Part shown: positions 1 through 7,953 of the stretch, one piece after another
Layout of the letters: every line of letters begins with the position of its first letter
Numbering within the stretch: position 1 is the stretch's first letter
Source of the DNA: Candidatus Schekmanbacteria bacterium
GTDB lineage: Bacteria; Schekmanbacteria; GWA2-38-11; J061
Assembly: GCA_016219965.1 (NCBI GenBank)
Contig: JACRJM010000009.1
Location: 1-64,000 of the forward strand
Length of the DNA stretch: 64,000 bases
Reading direction: 5' to 3'
Notes under the pieces: model-generated
What the model saw: only the letters and a program-made list of their open reading frames with translations
What the model was told of the DNA's origin: nothing
Database searches by the model: none
Program-made: the position numbers and the translations under genes

Positions 1-156
1 CAGTCCTATTTTAACGGCACATGGGACAACAATGATCCGAGAACCGCTGACTGGGCATTTCATGCCCTTGTTCAACCTGTTCCTGAGCCTTCAACACTGC
101 TCCTTATAGGCTTTGGTATTACCGGAATGGCTGTATGGAAAAAAAGGAGGAAGTAA
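1..156 (+). CDS. C-terminal end of a PEP-CTERM sorted exported protein (5' end outside window)
   Basis: Frame 1 is open from the window edge to TAA at 154-156, giving the last 51 residues. The tail has the three parts of a PEP-CTERM signal: VPEPST, a hydrophobic stretch (LLLIGFGITGMAVW) and a basic end (KKRRK). In known systems this tail is recognised by an exosortase and the protein is delivered to the outer surface or extracellular matrix of Gram-negative bacteria. Nothing can be said about the mature domain, and no exosortase gene is present in this window. Confidence 0.85.
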   Translation, partial: QSYFNGTWDNNDPRTADWAFHALVQPVPEPSTLLLIGFGITGMAVWKKRRK

Positions 157-440
157 ACACCTTCTGGAAAAATTATACCTAATGAACTTAAAATTTGTAA
201 ATAAAATATTTGTTTTCGTTTTGCGTTTTTTCCCATAATTAATGATATCAATCTAACTGAACCATTGCTTCCATACGAGGTACTGATAAACATCCCGCAT
301 TGTTTTTTCTATCACAGTTTGTGTTCCCCAAGTTTTTAAGAATTTAATGGACTTTTGTTCAAACCTTTTGTATGAAGAGGCACCAAAAATAAGTTTTTAA
401 ACTTGGTGATGAAAACTTGATTTAGGAGGAGGATTTTAAG

Positions 441-2372
441 GTGAACCAGAACTTGACACAGAAGATTTTCAAGGAACATCGTGTAAGCGGAAGTCTTGTT
501 GCCGGCGAAGAGATCGCAATCAGAATTGACCAGACACTGACGCAGGATGCAACCGGTACAATGGCATATCTGCAATTTGAGGCTCTCGATATTCCGCGGG
601 TAAAAACTAAACTTTCGGTAAGCTATATTGACCATAATACTCTTCAGACTGGATTTGAAAATGCTGATGACCACAGGTATCTTCAGTCTGTAGCCGCCAA
701 ATACGGAATCTATTTTTCAAAACCCGGCAATGGTATCTGCCATCAGGTAAACGTAGAGCATTTCGGTGTTCCGGGAAGAACTCTTCTCGGCTCTGACAGC
801 CATACTCCGACAGGCGGAGGAATTGGCATGATCGCAATCGGCGCAGGCGGTCTTGACGTAGCAGTGGCAATGGGAGGAGGACCATTTTATCTTACAATGC
901 CTAAGGTAGTCCTTATTGACCTTAAGGGGAAACTCAAACCCTGGGTTTCCGCAAAGGATATAATACTTGAAGTTTTGAGAAGGCTGACTGTAAAGGGCGG
1001 GGTTGGAAAGATATTCGAATACGGCGGTGAGGGTGTTGCTTCACTTTCAGTCCCGGAGAGAGCGACAATCACCAATATGGGTGCAGAGCTCGGGGCAACA
1101 ACATCGATATTCCCAAGCGATGCGGTTACAAAGGAGTTCCTTAAAGCGCAGGGGAGAGTAAAAGACTGGAAGGAACTTAAGCCTGATAAGGGATGCACCT
1201 ATGATGAGGTTGTAACGATTGACCTCAATAAGCTTGTACCAATGATCGCACAACCTCACAGCCCTGACAATGTCTGCCGCGTAAAGGATCTGGAGGGAAA
1301 AAAAGTTGATCAGGTAATCATTGGAAGCTGTACGAATTCTTCATACAAAGACCTTATGACTGTGGCTGCAATTCTTAAAGGGAAAAAAGTAAGCCCTGAT
1401 GTAAGTTTTGCTATTGCTCCAGGCTCTAAACAGGTTTTCGAGATGATCGCAGAAAATGGAGCGCTTAGGACTTTGGTAGAGGCTGGGACAAGGATACTAG
1501 AATCAGCATGCGGTCCATGTATCGGCATGGGACAGTCGCCATGCAGCGGCGGGGTTTCGGTGAGAACTTTTAACAGAAACTTTGAAGGAAGGTCAGGAAC
1601 AAAGGACGCAGGTGTTTACCTTGCAAGCCCGGAGGTTGCTGTTGCTGCAGCATTAAAAGGGAAATTTACCGATCCGCGCAAGCTTGGAAACTTCCCGAAA
1701 GTCGCAAGGCCAAAGAAATTTTTTATCAACGACAGTCTCATTGTGAAGCCACCGAAAGACGGAAGCAAAGTCGAGGTTTTAAGAGGACCGAACATTGCTC
1801 CTCTTCCCAAGAACATGCCATTGCCTAAAGTGCTTCACGGGAAAGTGCTTCTCAAGGTTGCTGACAATATAACAACTGACCATATCATGCCGGCAGGGGC
1901 AAAGGTACTTCCTCTCCGCTCGAATATCCCCAAAATTGCAGAGCATGTTTTTGAAGTGGTTGATCCCAATTTCGCATCGCGTGCAAAGGCAGAGCATGGC
2001 GGCTTCGTAGTAGGCGGTGACAACTATGGCCAGGGCTCAAGCCGCGAACACGCAGCGCTTGCACCAATGTATCTTGGAATCAAGTTCGTTCTCACTAAAT
2101 CATTTGCCAGGATTCACAGGGCGAACCTGATTAATTTCGGAATACTCCCGCTTACCTTCATCAATGCTTCCGATTATGGTTTGCTCAAGGAAGGGGATGA
2201 GCTGGAAATCAATAATGTACATGAAGCCCTGAAAAGCGGTAATAAGCTCAAAGTTGAAAACCTAAAGTCAGGCAAGTCTTTCGAAGTAATGTTTGATTTA
2301 ACTGAAAGACAGAAAGAGATAATACTGGCAGGAGGCTTGCTGAATTACACAAAGGTGAAAGCTGGTCGGTAA
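441..2372 (+). CDS. acnA: Aconitate hydratase, short single-chain type
   Basis: Interconverts citrate and isocitrate in the TCA cycle, in the cytoplasm. The 643-residue chain is shorter than E. coli AcnA or AcnB (about 870-890) and matches the compact aconitase type of Aquifex and many anaerobes. The three [4Fe-4S] ligands are visible: C297 in IGSCTNSS, and C357 and C360 in ACGPCIGMG. The swivel domain follows from about residue 470, with GQGSSREHAA near 550. The GTG start is chosen because a strong AGGAGGAGG ribosome site lies just upstream at 424-432. The gene stands alone, but citrate synthase and the other cycle genes follow within 20 kb. Confidence 0.95.
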   Translation: MNQNLTQKIFKEHRVSGSLVAGEEIAIRIDQTLTQDATGTMAYLQFEALDIPRVKTKLSVSYIDHNTLQTGFENADDHRYLQSVAAKYGIYFSKPGNGICHQVNVEHFGVPGRTLLGSDSHTPTGGGIGMIAIGAGGLDVAVAMGGGPFYLTMPKVVLIDLKGKLKPWVSAKDIILEVLRRLTVKGGVGKIFEYGGEGVASLSVPERATITNMGAELGATTSIFPSDAVTKEFLKAQGRVKDWKELKPDKGCTYDEVVTIDLNKLVPMIAQPHSPDNVCRVKDLEGKKVDQVIIGSCTNSSYKDLMTVAAILKGKKVSPDVSFAIAPGSKQVFEMIAENGALRTLVEAGTRILESACGPCIGMGQSPCSGGVSVRTFNRNFEGRSGTKDAGVYLASPEVAVAAALKGKFTDPRKLGNFPKVARPKKFFINDSLIVKPPKDGSKVEVLRGPNIAPLPKNMPLPKVLHGKVLLKVADNITTDHIMPAGAKVLPLRSNIPKIAEHVFEVVDPNFASRAKAEHGGFVVGGDNYGQGSSREHAALAPMYLGIKFVLTKSFARIHRANLINFGILPLTFINASDYGLLKEGDELEINNVHEALKSGNKLKVENLKSGKSFEVMFDLTERQKEIILAGGLLNYTKVKAGR

Positions 2373-2682
2373 AATTTAAGGAAATTTTCTGACCGATTTT
2401 TACAGATGTTCAGCAAGCGCAGTCCCTTGTTATCTATGGGTTAGAGAGCGTAGATAAGAAAACGATTAACAACTTATAATGGTAAGAATACCTATAGCTG
2501 TTGCCGGGGGAGCTTAAATTATTAGGTGGAAAAAGTATTATTAATTGCATAAATTTGAAAAAAGAGGTTGCGTGATTAACATTTAAGTGCGTAGTATCAT
2601 ATTAATAATGAAATCCATCAATAGATAAGGAAATAATTATACCTGAATAAAACTAGTATCTATTGAAAATGGAGGTAGCATC
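2373..2682. other. Intergenic region, no recognisable gene
   Basis: These 310 bases separate aconitase from the small HTH gene. No convincing reading frame, tRNA or known riboswitch is seen. A weak promoter-like pair (TTGCGT at 2568-2573, 18 bases, TAGTAT at 2592-2597) could serve the HTH gene. A good ribosome site, GGAGG, sits at 2671-2675. Confidence 0.4.
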
Positions 2683-2889
2683 ATGAAGCTGATGACAATT
2701 AAAGAGGTTGCAAGGTTGTTGAAGATTAATGAGCATACAGCTTATAGGTATGCAAAAGATGGGAGAATTCCTGCAACGCGTGTAGGTAGAAACTGGAGAG
2801 TTTTGGAAGAGGTTCTTGAAACCTGGCTTAAAGAACGTTCCGGGAAAACTATGGGTGCCTGGAAAAGAAGAAAGCCTATTAAAAAGTAG
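2683..2889 (+). CDS. Excisionase-family (MerR-like) HTH DNA-binding protein
   Basis: A 68-residue protein. Residues 3-50 fit the winged-helix excisionase or HTH_17 pattern: TIKEVARLLKINEHTAYRYA, then a DGRIPATRVGRNWR wing, then a helix. The tail is rich in Lys and Arg. Such proteins bind DNA as small regulators or as recombination directionality factors in mobile elements. It lies 229 bases before tRNA-Ala, a common integration target, but no integrase, direct repeat or other phage gene is seen here, so a free-standing regulator or an element remnant are both possible. A strong GGAGG lies upstream of the ATG. Confidence 0.8.
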   Translation: MKLMTIKEVARLLKINEHTAYRYAKDGRIPATRVGRNWRVLEEVLETWLKERSGKTMGAWKRRKPIKK

Positions 2890-3118
2890 GTTTGACAGCC
2901 AGTTTTTTGCAGTTAGAGTTAATTCGTTATTTATGTGTGAAGTCTTGCAGTATGACTAAGTTTTTGTCATTCCCAATGAAAGTCTTTTTTCCTTTAAAAT
3001 ACCTCTATTTACTTTTTTAAAAAATTGTTTTATTTTCAGTCTATTCGAAATGCCTTTAGATTTATTCCGTTCCGTATGGTTATTCTCGAATATGATAAAT
3101 AAATGCAATTTATTTTTT

Positions 3119-3191
3119 GGGGATGTAGCTCAGCTGGGAGAGCGCCTCGTTCGCAACGAGGAGGTCGGCGGTTCGAGCCCGCTCATCTCCA
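3119..3191 (+). tRNA. tRNA-Ala (anticodon CGC)
   Basis: A 73-base cloverleaf. The acceptor stem GGGGATG/CATCTCC has one G-U pair and discriminator A at 3191. The D stem is GCTC/GAGC, the anticodon stem is CCTCG/CGAGG around loop TTCGCAA, and the T arm contains GTTCGAGC. The anticodon CGC reads GCG alanine codons. CCA is not encoded. The mqnE start codon follows only 21 bases later, so the two may share a transcript. Confidence 0.93.
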
Positions 3192-3212
3192 TTAAGAAAC
3201 AGAGAGACAGAA

Positions 3213-4292
3213 GTGGAGATTGTTTCAAAAGAGTTTGCTGACATTTATGATAAAGTAAGGGCAGGGGGAAGACTGTCTGCTGAAGAGGGTCTGCGTCTTT
3301 ATCGCTCGAATGATGTGATATCCCTTGGTTTTCTTGCAAATATTATAAGAGAAAGAAAAAACGGGAACAAAGCCTACTTTATAACCAACCGCCATATCAA
3401 CTACAGCAATATATGCGCCAACCGGTGCCGTTTCTGTGCTTTTAGCAGGAGTGCGGGAGACGATGGGGCATATACTATGAATATCGATGAAATAATGGAG
3501 AAGGCAAGAGCAGTCAAAGACAGTCGCGTGAAGGAATTTCATATTGTCGGAGGCCTCCATCCTGAACTACCATTCTCTTATTATCTGACAATGCTGAGGT
3601 CCTTAAAGAGCGAGTTTCCTGATGTCCATATCCAGGCATTTACAGCGGTTGAGATAAAACATCTTTCCGCGATAGCAAATCTTTCAGTTAGTTATACATT
3701 AAAAGAGCTTTATAATGCAGGTCTTGGCTCTCTTCCCGGAGGAGGAGCTGAGGTTTTTTCTCCACGTGTGCGAAACCTACTCTGTGATGAAAAAACATCA
3801 GGAAATGTATGGCTTGATGTAATGAGAGAGGCGCACATGCTTGGGCTTAGAAGCAACGCCACAATGCTTTACGGTCATGTAGAGACTGATGAAGAAAAAA
3901 TAGAACACCTGATTAAACTTCGCGAACTTCAGGATGAAACAGGAGGCTTTCTTGCTTTTATCCCTCTGGCATTTCATCCTGAGAACACGGACCTTAAAAC
4001 TCTTGCATATACGACAGGTATAGATGATTTAAAAGAGCTTGCAGTCGCAAGGCTTATGCTTGATAATTTTTCGCACATAAAGGCTTTCTGGATTATGATA
4101 GGGCTTAAGCTTGCGCAAGTTTCTCTTTCATTCGGTGTTGATGATATCGACGGAACTGTTGTTGAAGAGAAAATCACACATTCTGCAGGAGCAAGGACCG
4201 GGCAATTTGTAAGCCGCGAAGAACTTATGGACATAATAAAAGAAGCGGGCAGAGAACCGGTCGAGAGAGATACACTTTATAACTGCGTATAA
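3213..4292 (+). CDS. mqnE: Aminodeoxyfutalosine synthase, radical SAM
   Basis: Joins the enolpyruvyl benzoate made by MqnA to SAM-derived adenosine, giving aminofutalosine, in the futalosine route to menaquinone. The chain is 359 residues with the radical SAM cluster motif C68-x3-C72-x2-C75 inside NICANRCRFCAF, preceded by NRHINYSN, which is typical of MqnE. IVGGLHPELPF near residue 112 and PGGGAEVF near 175 are shared with MqnC. The start is GTG with only a weak GA-rich ribosome site. A second family member, mqnC, is at 5960. The two are distinguished by NRHINY here against DRNINF in MqnC, and by the neighbouring phosphorylase. mqnA and mqnD are not in the window. A GCGGGCAGA/TCTGCCCGC inverted repeat spanning the stop codon could form a long-loop terminator. 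Confidence 0.9.
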   Translation: MEIVSKEFADIYDKVRAGGRLSAEEGLRLYRSNDVISLGFLANIIRERKNGNKAYFITNRHINYSNICANRCRFCAFSRSAGDDGAYTMNIDEIMEKARAVKDSRVKEFHIVGGLHPELPFSYYLTMLRSLKSEFPDVHIQAFTAVEIKHLSAIANLSVSYTLKELYNAGLGSLPGGGAEVFSPRVRNLLCDEKTSGNVWLDVMREAHMLGLRSNATMLYGHVETDEEKIEHLIKLRELQDETGGFLAFIPLAFHPENTDLKTLAYTTGIDDLKELAVARLMLDNFSHIKAFWIMIGLKLAQVSLSFGVDDIDGTVVEEKITHSAGARTGQFVSREELMDIIKEAGREPVERDTLYNCV

Positions 4293-4349
4293 TTCTCGGC
4301 GTCTTCTGCCCGCCTCTTTTCATTGCTTATCTATAAAAACTTATCTTTC

Positions 4350-5627
4350 CTATTTCTTTACCTGTGCCTGTACCCAGTTTGTCTGTACTGACTTCGGCCT
4401 TGTTATTGGAGTTCCCATGCCGAGGTTCAAAATCATCTGAGAGCACATACCCATTGCACGGGATACGCTGAAGAGCACTGTGTAATAGTCAAATTCAGTA
4501 AGCCCGAAATGATAAAGGAGCGAACCTGAACCTGCGTCAACATTAGGCCATGGGTTCTTTGCTTTTCCCTGTTCCTTCAGTACTTCCGGGACTATTTTAT
4601 AGAGTTTGTCAACAATCTGGAATACTTCGTCCTTGGGACATACTTTTTTCCCGAATGCATGGAATGCTACAAAGCGTGGATCAGGGCACCTTAATACTGC
4701 ATGGCCGTAACCGGGGACTACTTTCCCTGCGTTAAGGTTATCCCATGTGAATTTTCTCAAATCCTCGTCTGAAGGCACTCCCTTGTATTTCTCCCTAAGC
4801 TGGAGAACGAAACCTAAACACTCCTGGTTTGCCAAGCCGTGAAGAGGTCCTGCAAGTCCGTCTAATCCGGCAGATACTGAATAGTAGACATCTGAAAGCG
4901 CTGAGCTTACGGTATGGCAGGTATATGCGCTGACGTTTCCGCCCTCATGATCGCAGTGAAGCGTCATGTAAAGTCTCATAAGGTTCTTGAATTCTCCTGA
5001 TGGATCAGGAAGACCGAGCATATGAGCGTAATCAGCTCCCCAATCTAAATTCGGATCGCTTTCAATCCTGTCGCCTTTCCTGAACCTGTGCCTGTAAATT
5101 CCTGCGGCTATTGAAGGCAGTTTTGCAATCAGGTTAAGGGAATCCTCAAGTGCGTATACCCAGTACTCATCCTTCTTTATTCCTTCGTCATATTTCTTCC
5201 TGAAAACTGATTCCTTTTCAAGGACAAGTATTAATGCATTGAGTGTTGCCATGGGGTGTGCATCTGCGGGCATAGCTTTTAAAACATCCCATACATATGA
5301 TGGGACTTTTGAACGTGCCTTTAAGTCCTGCTGGAGAGATTTGAGCGCTGCTGCATCGGGGAGTTCTCCTGTCAGAAGTAAGTACAATATCTCTTCAGGA
5401 AGTTTTTCCTTGATATCCCCGATAGGGTTACCTCTTATTATTAACCCTTTATCTGCTTCAACGAGAGATGTATCGCATATCAGTCCTATGACCCCTCTCA
5501 AACCGCCAAAAACCTGATCTACAGTTACTTCAGATACAACCTTTGTTCCATGTTCCTTTACCAGTGCCTTAGTCTCTTCTTTTAGCTTCGGGATCTGTTG
5601 TGATAGTCTTTCTTTCAATGTTGCCAT
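4350..5627 (-). CDS. gltA: Citrate synthase, eukaryote-like type
   Basis: Condenses acetyl-CoA and oxaloacetate to citrate. The 425-residue chain resembles the mitochondrial type rather than the hexameric bacterial GltA: it has the long N-terminal part, LHCDHEGGNVSAYTCH, GPLHGLANQE, GYGHAVLR and NVDAGSGSLLYHFG. The catalytic triad is visible as H263, H309 and D364 (H274, H320 and D375 of the pig enzyme). Eukaryote-like citrate synthase is a known feature of Geobacteraceae. The gene runs opposite to its neighbours and has its own promoter (5843-5871) and a 7-base inverted repeat (5794-5816) in its leader. Confidence 0.95.
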   Translation of the reverse strand: MATLKERLSQQIPKLKEETKALVKEHGTKVVSEVTVDQVFGGLRGVIGLICDTSLVEADKGLIIRGNPIGDIKEKLPEEILYLLLTGELPDAAALKSLQQDLKARSKVPSYVWDVLKAMPADAHPMATLNALILVLEKESVFRKKYDEGIKKDEYWVYALEDSLNLIAKLPSIAAGIYRHRFRKGDRIESDPNLDWGADYAHMLGLPDPSGEFKNLMRLYMTLHCDHEGGNVSAYTCHTVSSALSDVYYSVSAGLDGLAGPLHGLANQECLGFVLQLREKYKGVPSDEDLRKFTWDNLNAGKVVPGYGHAVLRCPDPRFVAFHAFGKKVCPKDEVFQIVDKLYKIVPEVLKEQGKAKNPWPNVDAGSGSLLYHFGLTEFDYYTVLFSVSRAMGMCSQMILNLGMGTPITRPKSVQTNWVQAQVKK

Positions 5628-5793
5628 AGTGAATCTCCTTTCAATTAGAATAGGGTCGTTTTACGAACACTGTTGATAAACTGATCTGCTTATGCATTGA
5701 CCGGGAATCTGGGGACTCTTCTAACTTTCCATTATGCAATGGCTCTGCTAATCTCAACTGAACTCCCCCGCCCACGTGGAATTTCATGGTTTA

Positions 5794-5816
5794 ACTCTTC
5801 ATTGAAATAAGAGTTT
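5794..5816. promoter_or_regulatory. Inverted repeat, candidate operator in the gltA leader
   Basis: AACTCTT, 9 bases, AAGAGTT: a perfect 7-base inverted repeat. It lies about 20-40 bases downstream of the predicted gltA start point on the minus strand, where a repressor could block elongation. No binding protein can be named. A chance repeat is possible in AT-rich DNA. Confidence 0.4.
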
Positions 5817-5842
5817 TAGAAATTTATATAGTTTTTTAAATT

Positions 5843-5871
5843 AATTTAAGTTAAAAAGTCTGGCAAGTCAA
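5843..5871 (-). promoter_or_regulatory. Predicted sigma-70-type promoter of gltA
   Basis: Read on the minus strand: TTGACT (5871-5866), 17 bases, TAAATT (5848-5843). The predicted start point is near 5836, leaving a leader of about 200 bases before the gltA ATG at 5627. Confidence 0.45.
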
Positions 5872-5959
5872 TACTACGGCAGTAAAGTCATGTCAACAGT
5901 AATGTAGCACAAACAGAGGAGCAGCAACACATTGTTATTAATTGTGTTAAGCATCTAAA

Positions 5960-7030
5960 GTGGGCAATTATAAAAATATCGCTGAAAAAGTTGAGAAGCG
6001 TCAGAGGATTTCTACTGACGAGTGCCTCGAACTCTTAAAATCTGCAGACTTTTTTCTGCTGGGACGACTTGCCAATAATCTTCGTCTTTCATCCTCTCCT
6101 ACTGACAAGGTGACCTATGTAGTTGACAGGAATATAAATTTCACCAACATCTGTGTTTCAGAGTGTGCTTTCTGTGCCTTTTACAAAAATCCTGAAAGCA
6201 AAGAAGGATATGTGCTTCCCGATGAAGAAATATTTAGGAAGATTGAAGAAGCAGTCAAGGCAGGTGCAACACAGATATTGATGCAGGGGGGATTAAATCC
6301 ATCCCTTTCTATTGATTATTACGAGGGGCTTTTGAGGAAAATCAAAAGCAGATTCCCTGTTCATATCCATTCATTTTCACCTCCCGAGATTGTATTCATA
6401 GCAAAAACTTCAGAGATTCACGTGAAAGATGTCCTGCTCAGGCTCCGGGATGCAGGGCTTGACACTATCCCGGGAGGAGGAGCAGAGATACTTGTGGACA
6501 GGGTAAGGCAGGAGATAAGCCCTCATAAATGCAATGCCGGAGACTGGCTTGATGTTATGAGAAGGGCTCATGAACTAGGGATAGGTTCAACTGCAACAAT
6601 GATGTTCGGACATGTGGAATCTCTTGAGGAGAGGATTACACATCTTTTAAAGATAAGGGAACTTCAGGATGAAACAGGAGGATTCAGAGCGTTCATTCCA
6701 TGGACATTCCAATGGGAGAACACAAAGATAGGAAAAGTCACCACATCTGCCATTGAATATTTAAGGACTGTGGCAATATCAAGAATATTTCTTGATAATA
6801 TAAAAAACATACAGGCTTCATGGGTTACGCAGGGGCCCAAGATATCACAGCTTTCTCTCATGTTCGGGGCAAATGATTTTGGCGGTACAATGATGGAAGA
6901 GAATGTCGTACGCATGGCAGGTGCCTCATTCAGGATGACTGAAAAGGAGATCATTGAACTTATAAAGCATGCAGGCTTTGTCCCTGCCAGAAGAGATACA
7001 AACTACAATGTTCTGGAGGTTATGAGTTGA
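5960..7030 (+). CDS. mqnC: Dehypoxanthine futalosine cyclase, radical SAM
   Basis: Cyclises dehypoxanthine futalosine in the futalosine route to menaquinone. The chain is 356 residues with C65-x3-C69-x2-C72 in NICVSECAFCAF. VTYVVDRNINFTN before it, LMQGGLNPSLSIDYYE near 106 and HIHSFSPPEI near 132 are MqnC hallmarks. It is about the same length as MqnE at 3213 and clearly a paralogue of it. The stop codon overlaps the TTG start of the phosphorylase by four bases (TTGA), so the two are translationally coupled. Confidence 0.9.
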   Translation: MGNYKNIAEKVEKRQRISTDECLELLKSADFFLLGRLANNLRLSSSPTDKVTYVVDRNINFTNICVSECAFCAFYKNPESKEGYVLPDEEIFRKIEEAVKAGATQILMQGGLNPSLSIDYYEGLLRKIKSRFPVHIHSFSPPEIVFIAKTSEIHVKDVLLRLRDAGLDTIPGGGAEILVDRVRQEISPHKCNAGDWLDVMRRAHELGIGSTATMMFGHVESLEERITHLLKIRELQDETGGFRAFIPWTFQWENTKIGKVTTSAIEYLRTVAISRIFLDNIKNIQASWVTQGPKISQLSLMFGANDFGGTMMEENVVRMAGASFRMTEKEIIELIKHAGFVPARRDTNYNVLEVMS

Positions 7031-7911
7031 GAGGTAAAGAAAAGTTCTCAGGCTTCGGAGTAATAGGGGGAAGCAAGGCTTTTCTTTCCATCAATGGAGA
7101 CTGGGGCAATTGTATAAGCAGTAGAAAAATCAAGACGCCCTTTGGCATTAGTTCTCCTTTGCATATATATGAGAAAGATGAAATAAGGTTTGCTTTCATC
7201 TCCAGACATGGAGAAAAAGGTTACGAGATAGCCGCTCCATTTATCAATTACAGGGCAAATATCTTTGCCATGAAAAGCATTGGCGTAAAAAGGATAATAT
7301 CCTGGTCTGGTCCCGGTATAATTAATGACAAGAAACTTAAAGTAGGGGAGCTTTATCTTCCGGATGATGTGCTTGATGAAACGAAACATAGGAAAGACAC
7401 ATTTTTTGAAAGGGGAGGTATAGGCTTTGTAAGACAGAACCCGGTATTCTGCAATGAGCTTTATGATTTTATCAAAAAAACTCTTCGCTCAATGAAGATA
7501 AGATTTAAATCCGGCGGTATTTATGTCTGCACAGAGGGTCCCCGTCTCGAAACAGTGGCTGAAATAAAAAAATATAAAGTGCTTGGCGGTGATGTGGTGG
7601 GTATGACAATTGCGCCTGAGTGCTTTCTGGCAAGGGAGCTTGAGATATGCTACCACTCGATATGTTATCTTACAAACCTTGCCGAGGGAATTGGTGAAAA
7701 GAAATCTTTTAAGCCCGGTGTGCTTTTTGAAGGAATGCAGGATGAAAAGGAAGCGAAAAAGGTAAGTGAAATCCAGCAGGTTCTTCCTGAGATAATATTT
7801 AATGTTATAAAGAGCTTTGCGGAAAATATCCGAACATGCGTTTGTCCTGATTACATGCTCCGCTATAAAAAAAGAGGTGTTCTGGACAGCGAATGGAGAA
7901 AATGGTTTTAA
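7027..7911 (+). CDS. Purine nucleoside/MTA phosphorylase family protein, candidate futalosine-pathway enzyme
   Basis: A 294-residue member of the trimeric MTAP/PNP family, which splits a purine nucleoside with phosphate. Visible family motifs are FGVIGGS (10-16, phosphate loop), SRHGEKG (59-65), FINYRANIFAMKSIG (72-86), TEGPRLETVAEI (169-180) and VVGMTIAPECFLARE (190-204). The base-specificity position reads Y-L-T-N-L-A (214-219). Asn is usual in 6-oxopurine enzymes, whereas MTAPs normally have Asp. Because it is coupled to mqnC, I infer that it supplies dehypoxanthine futalosine, from futalosine or aminofutalosine, in place of the hydrolase MqnB. Alternatives are a plain inosine/guanosine or methylthioinosine phosphorylase. 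TTG start with GGAGG just upstream. Confidence 0.75.
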   Translation: MRGKEKFSGFGVIGGSKAFLSINGDWGNCISSRKIKTPFGISSPLHIYEKDEIRFAFISRHGEKGYEIAAPFINYRANIFAMKSIGVKRIISWSGPGIINDKKLKVGELYLPDDVLDETKHRKDTFFERGGIGFVRQNPVFCNELYDFIKKTLRSMKIRFKSGGIYVCTEGPRLETVAEIKKYKVLGGDVVGMTIAPECFLARELEICYHSICYLTNLAEGIGEKKSFKPGVLFEGMQDEKEAKKVSEIQQVLPEIIFNVIKSFAENIRTCVCPDYMLRYKKRGVLDSEWRKWF

Positions 7912-7953
7912 TTTTTCAATCAGTAAAATTCTTGTTGCCAATAGGAGGTTCTC

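Larger units (their letters stand above)
5628..5959. other. Divergent control region between gltA and mqnC
   Basis: 332 AT-rich bases with no gene. They hold a good minus-strand promoter for gltA and a 7-9-7 inverted repeat, listed separately. For mqnC no clear promoter is seen, and the GTG start has no strong ribosome site directly upstream. Confidence 0.5.

Noticed and set aside
2683-3191. Excisionase-like gene next to tRNA-Ala as the edge of an integrated element.
   Set aside because: No integrase, no direct repeat of the tRNA 3' end, and no other mobile genes were found, and mqnE follows the tRNA at once. At most a remnant.
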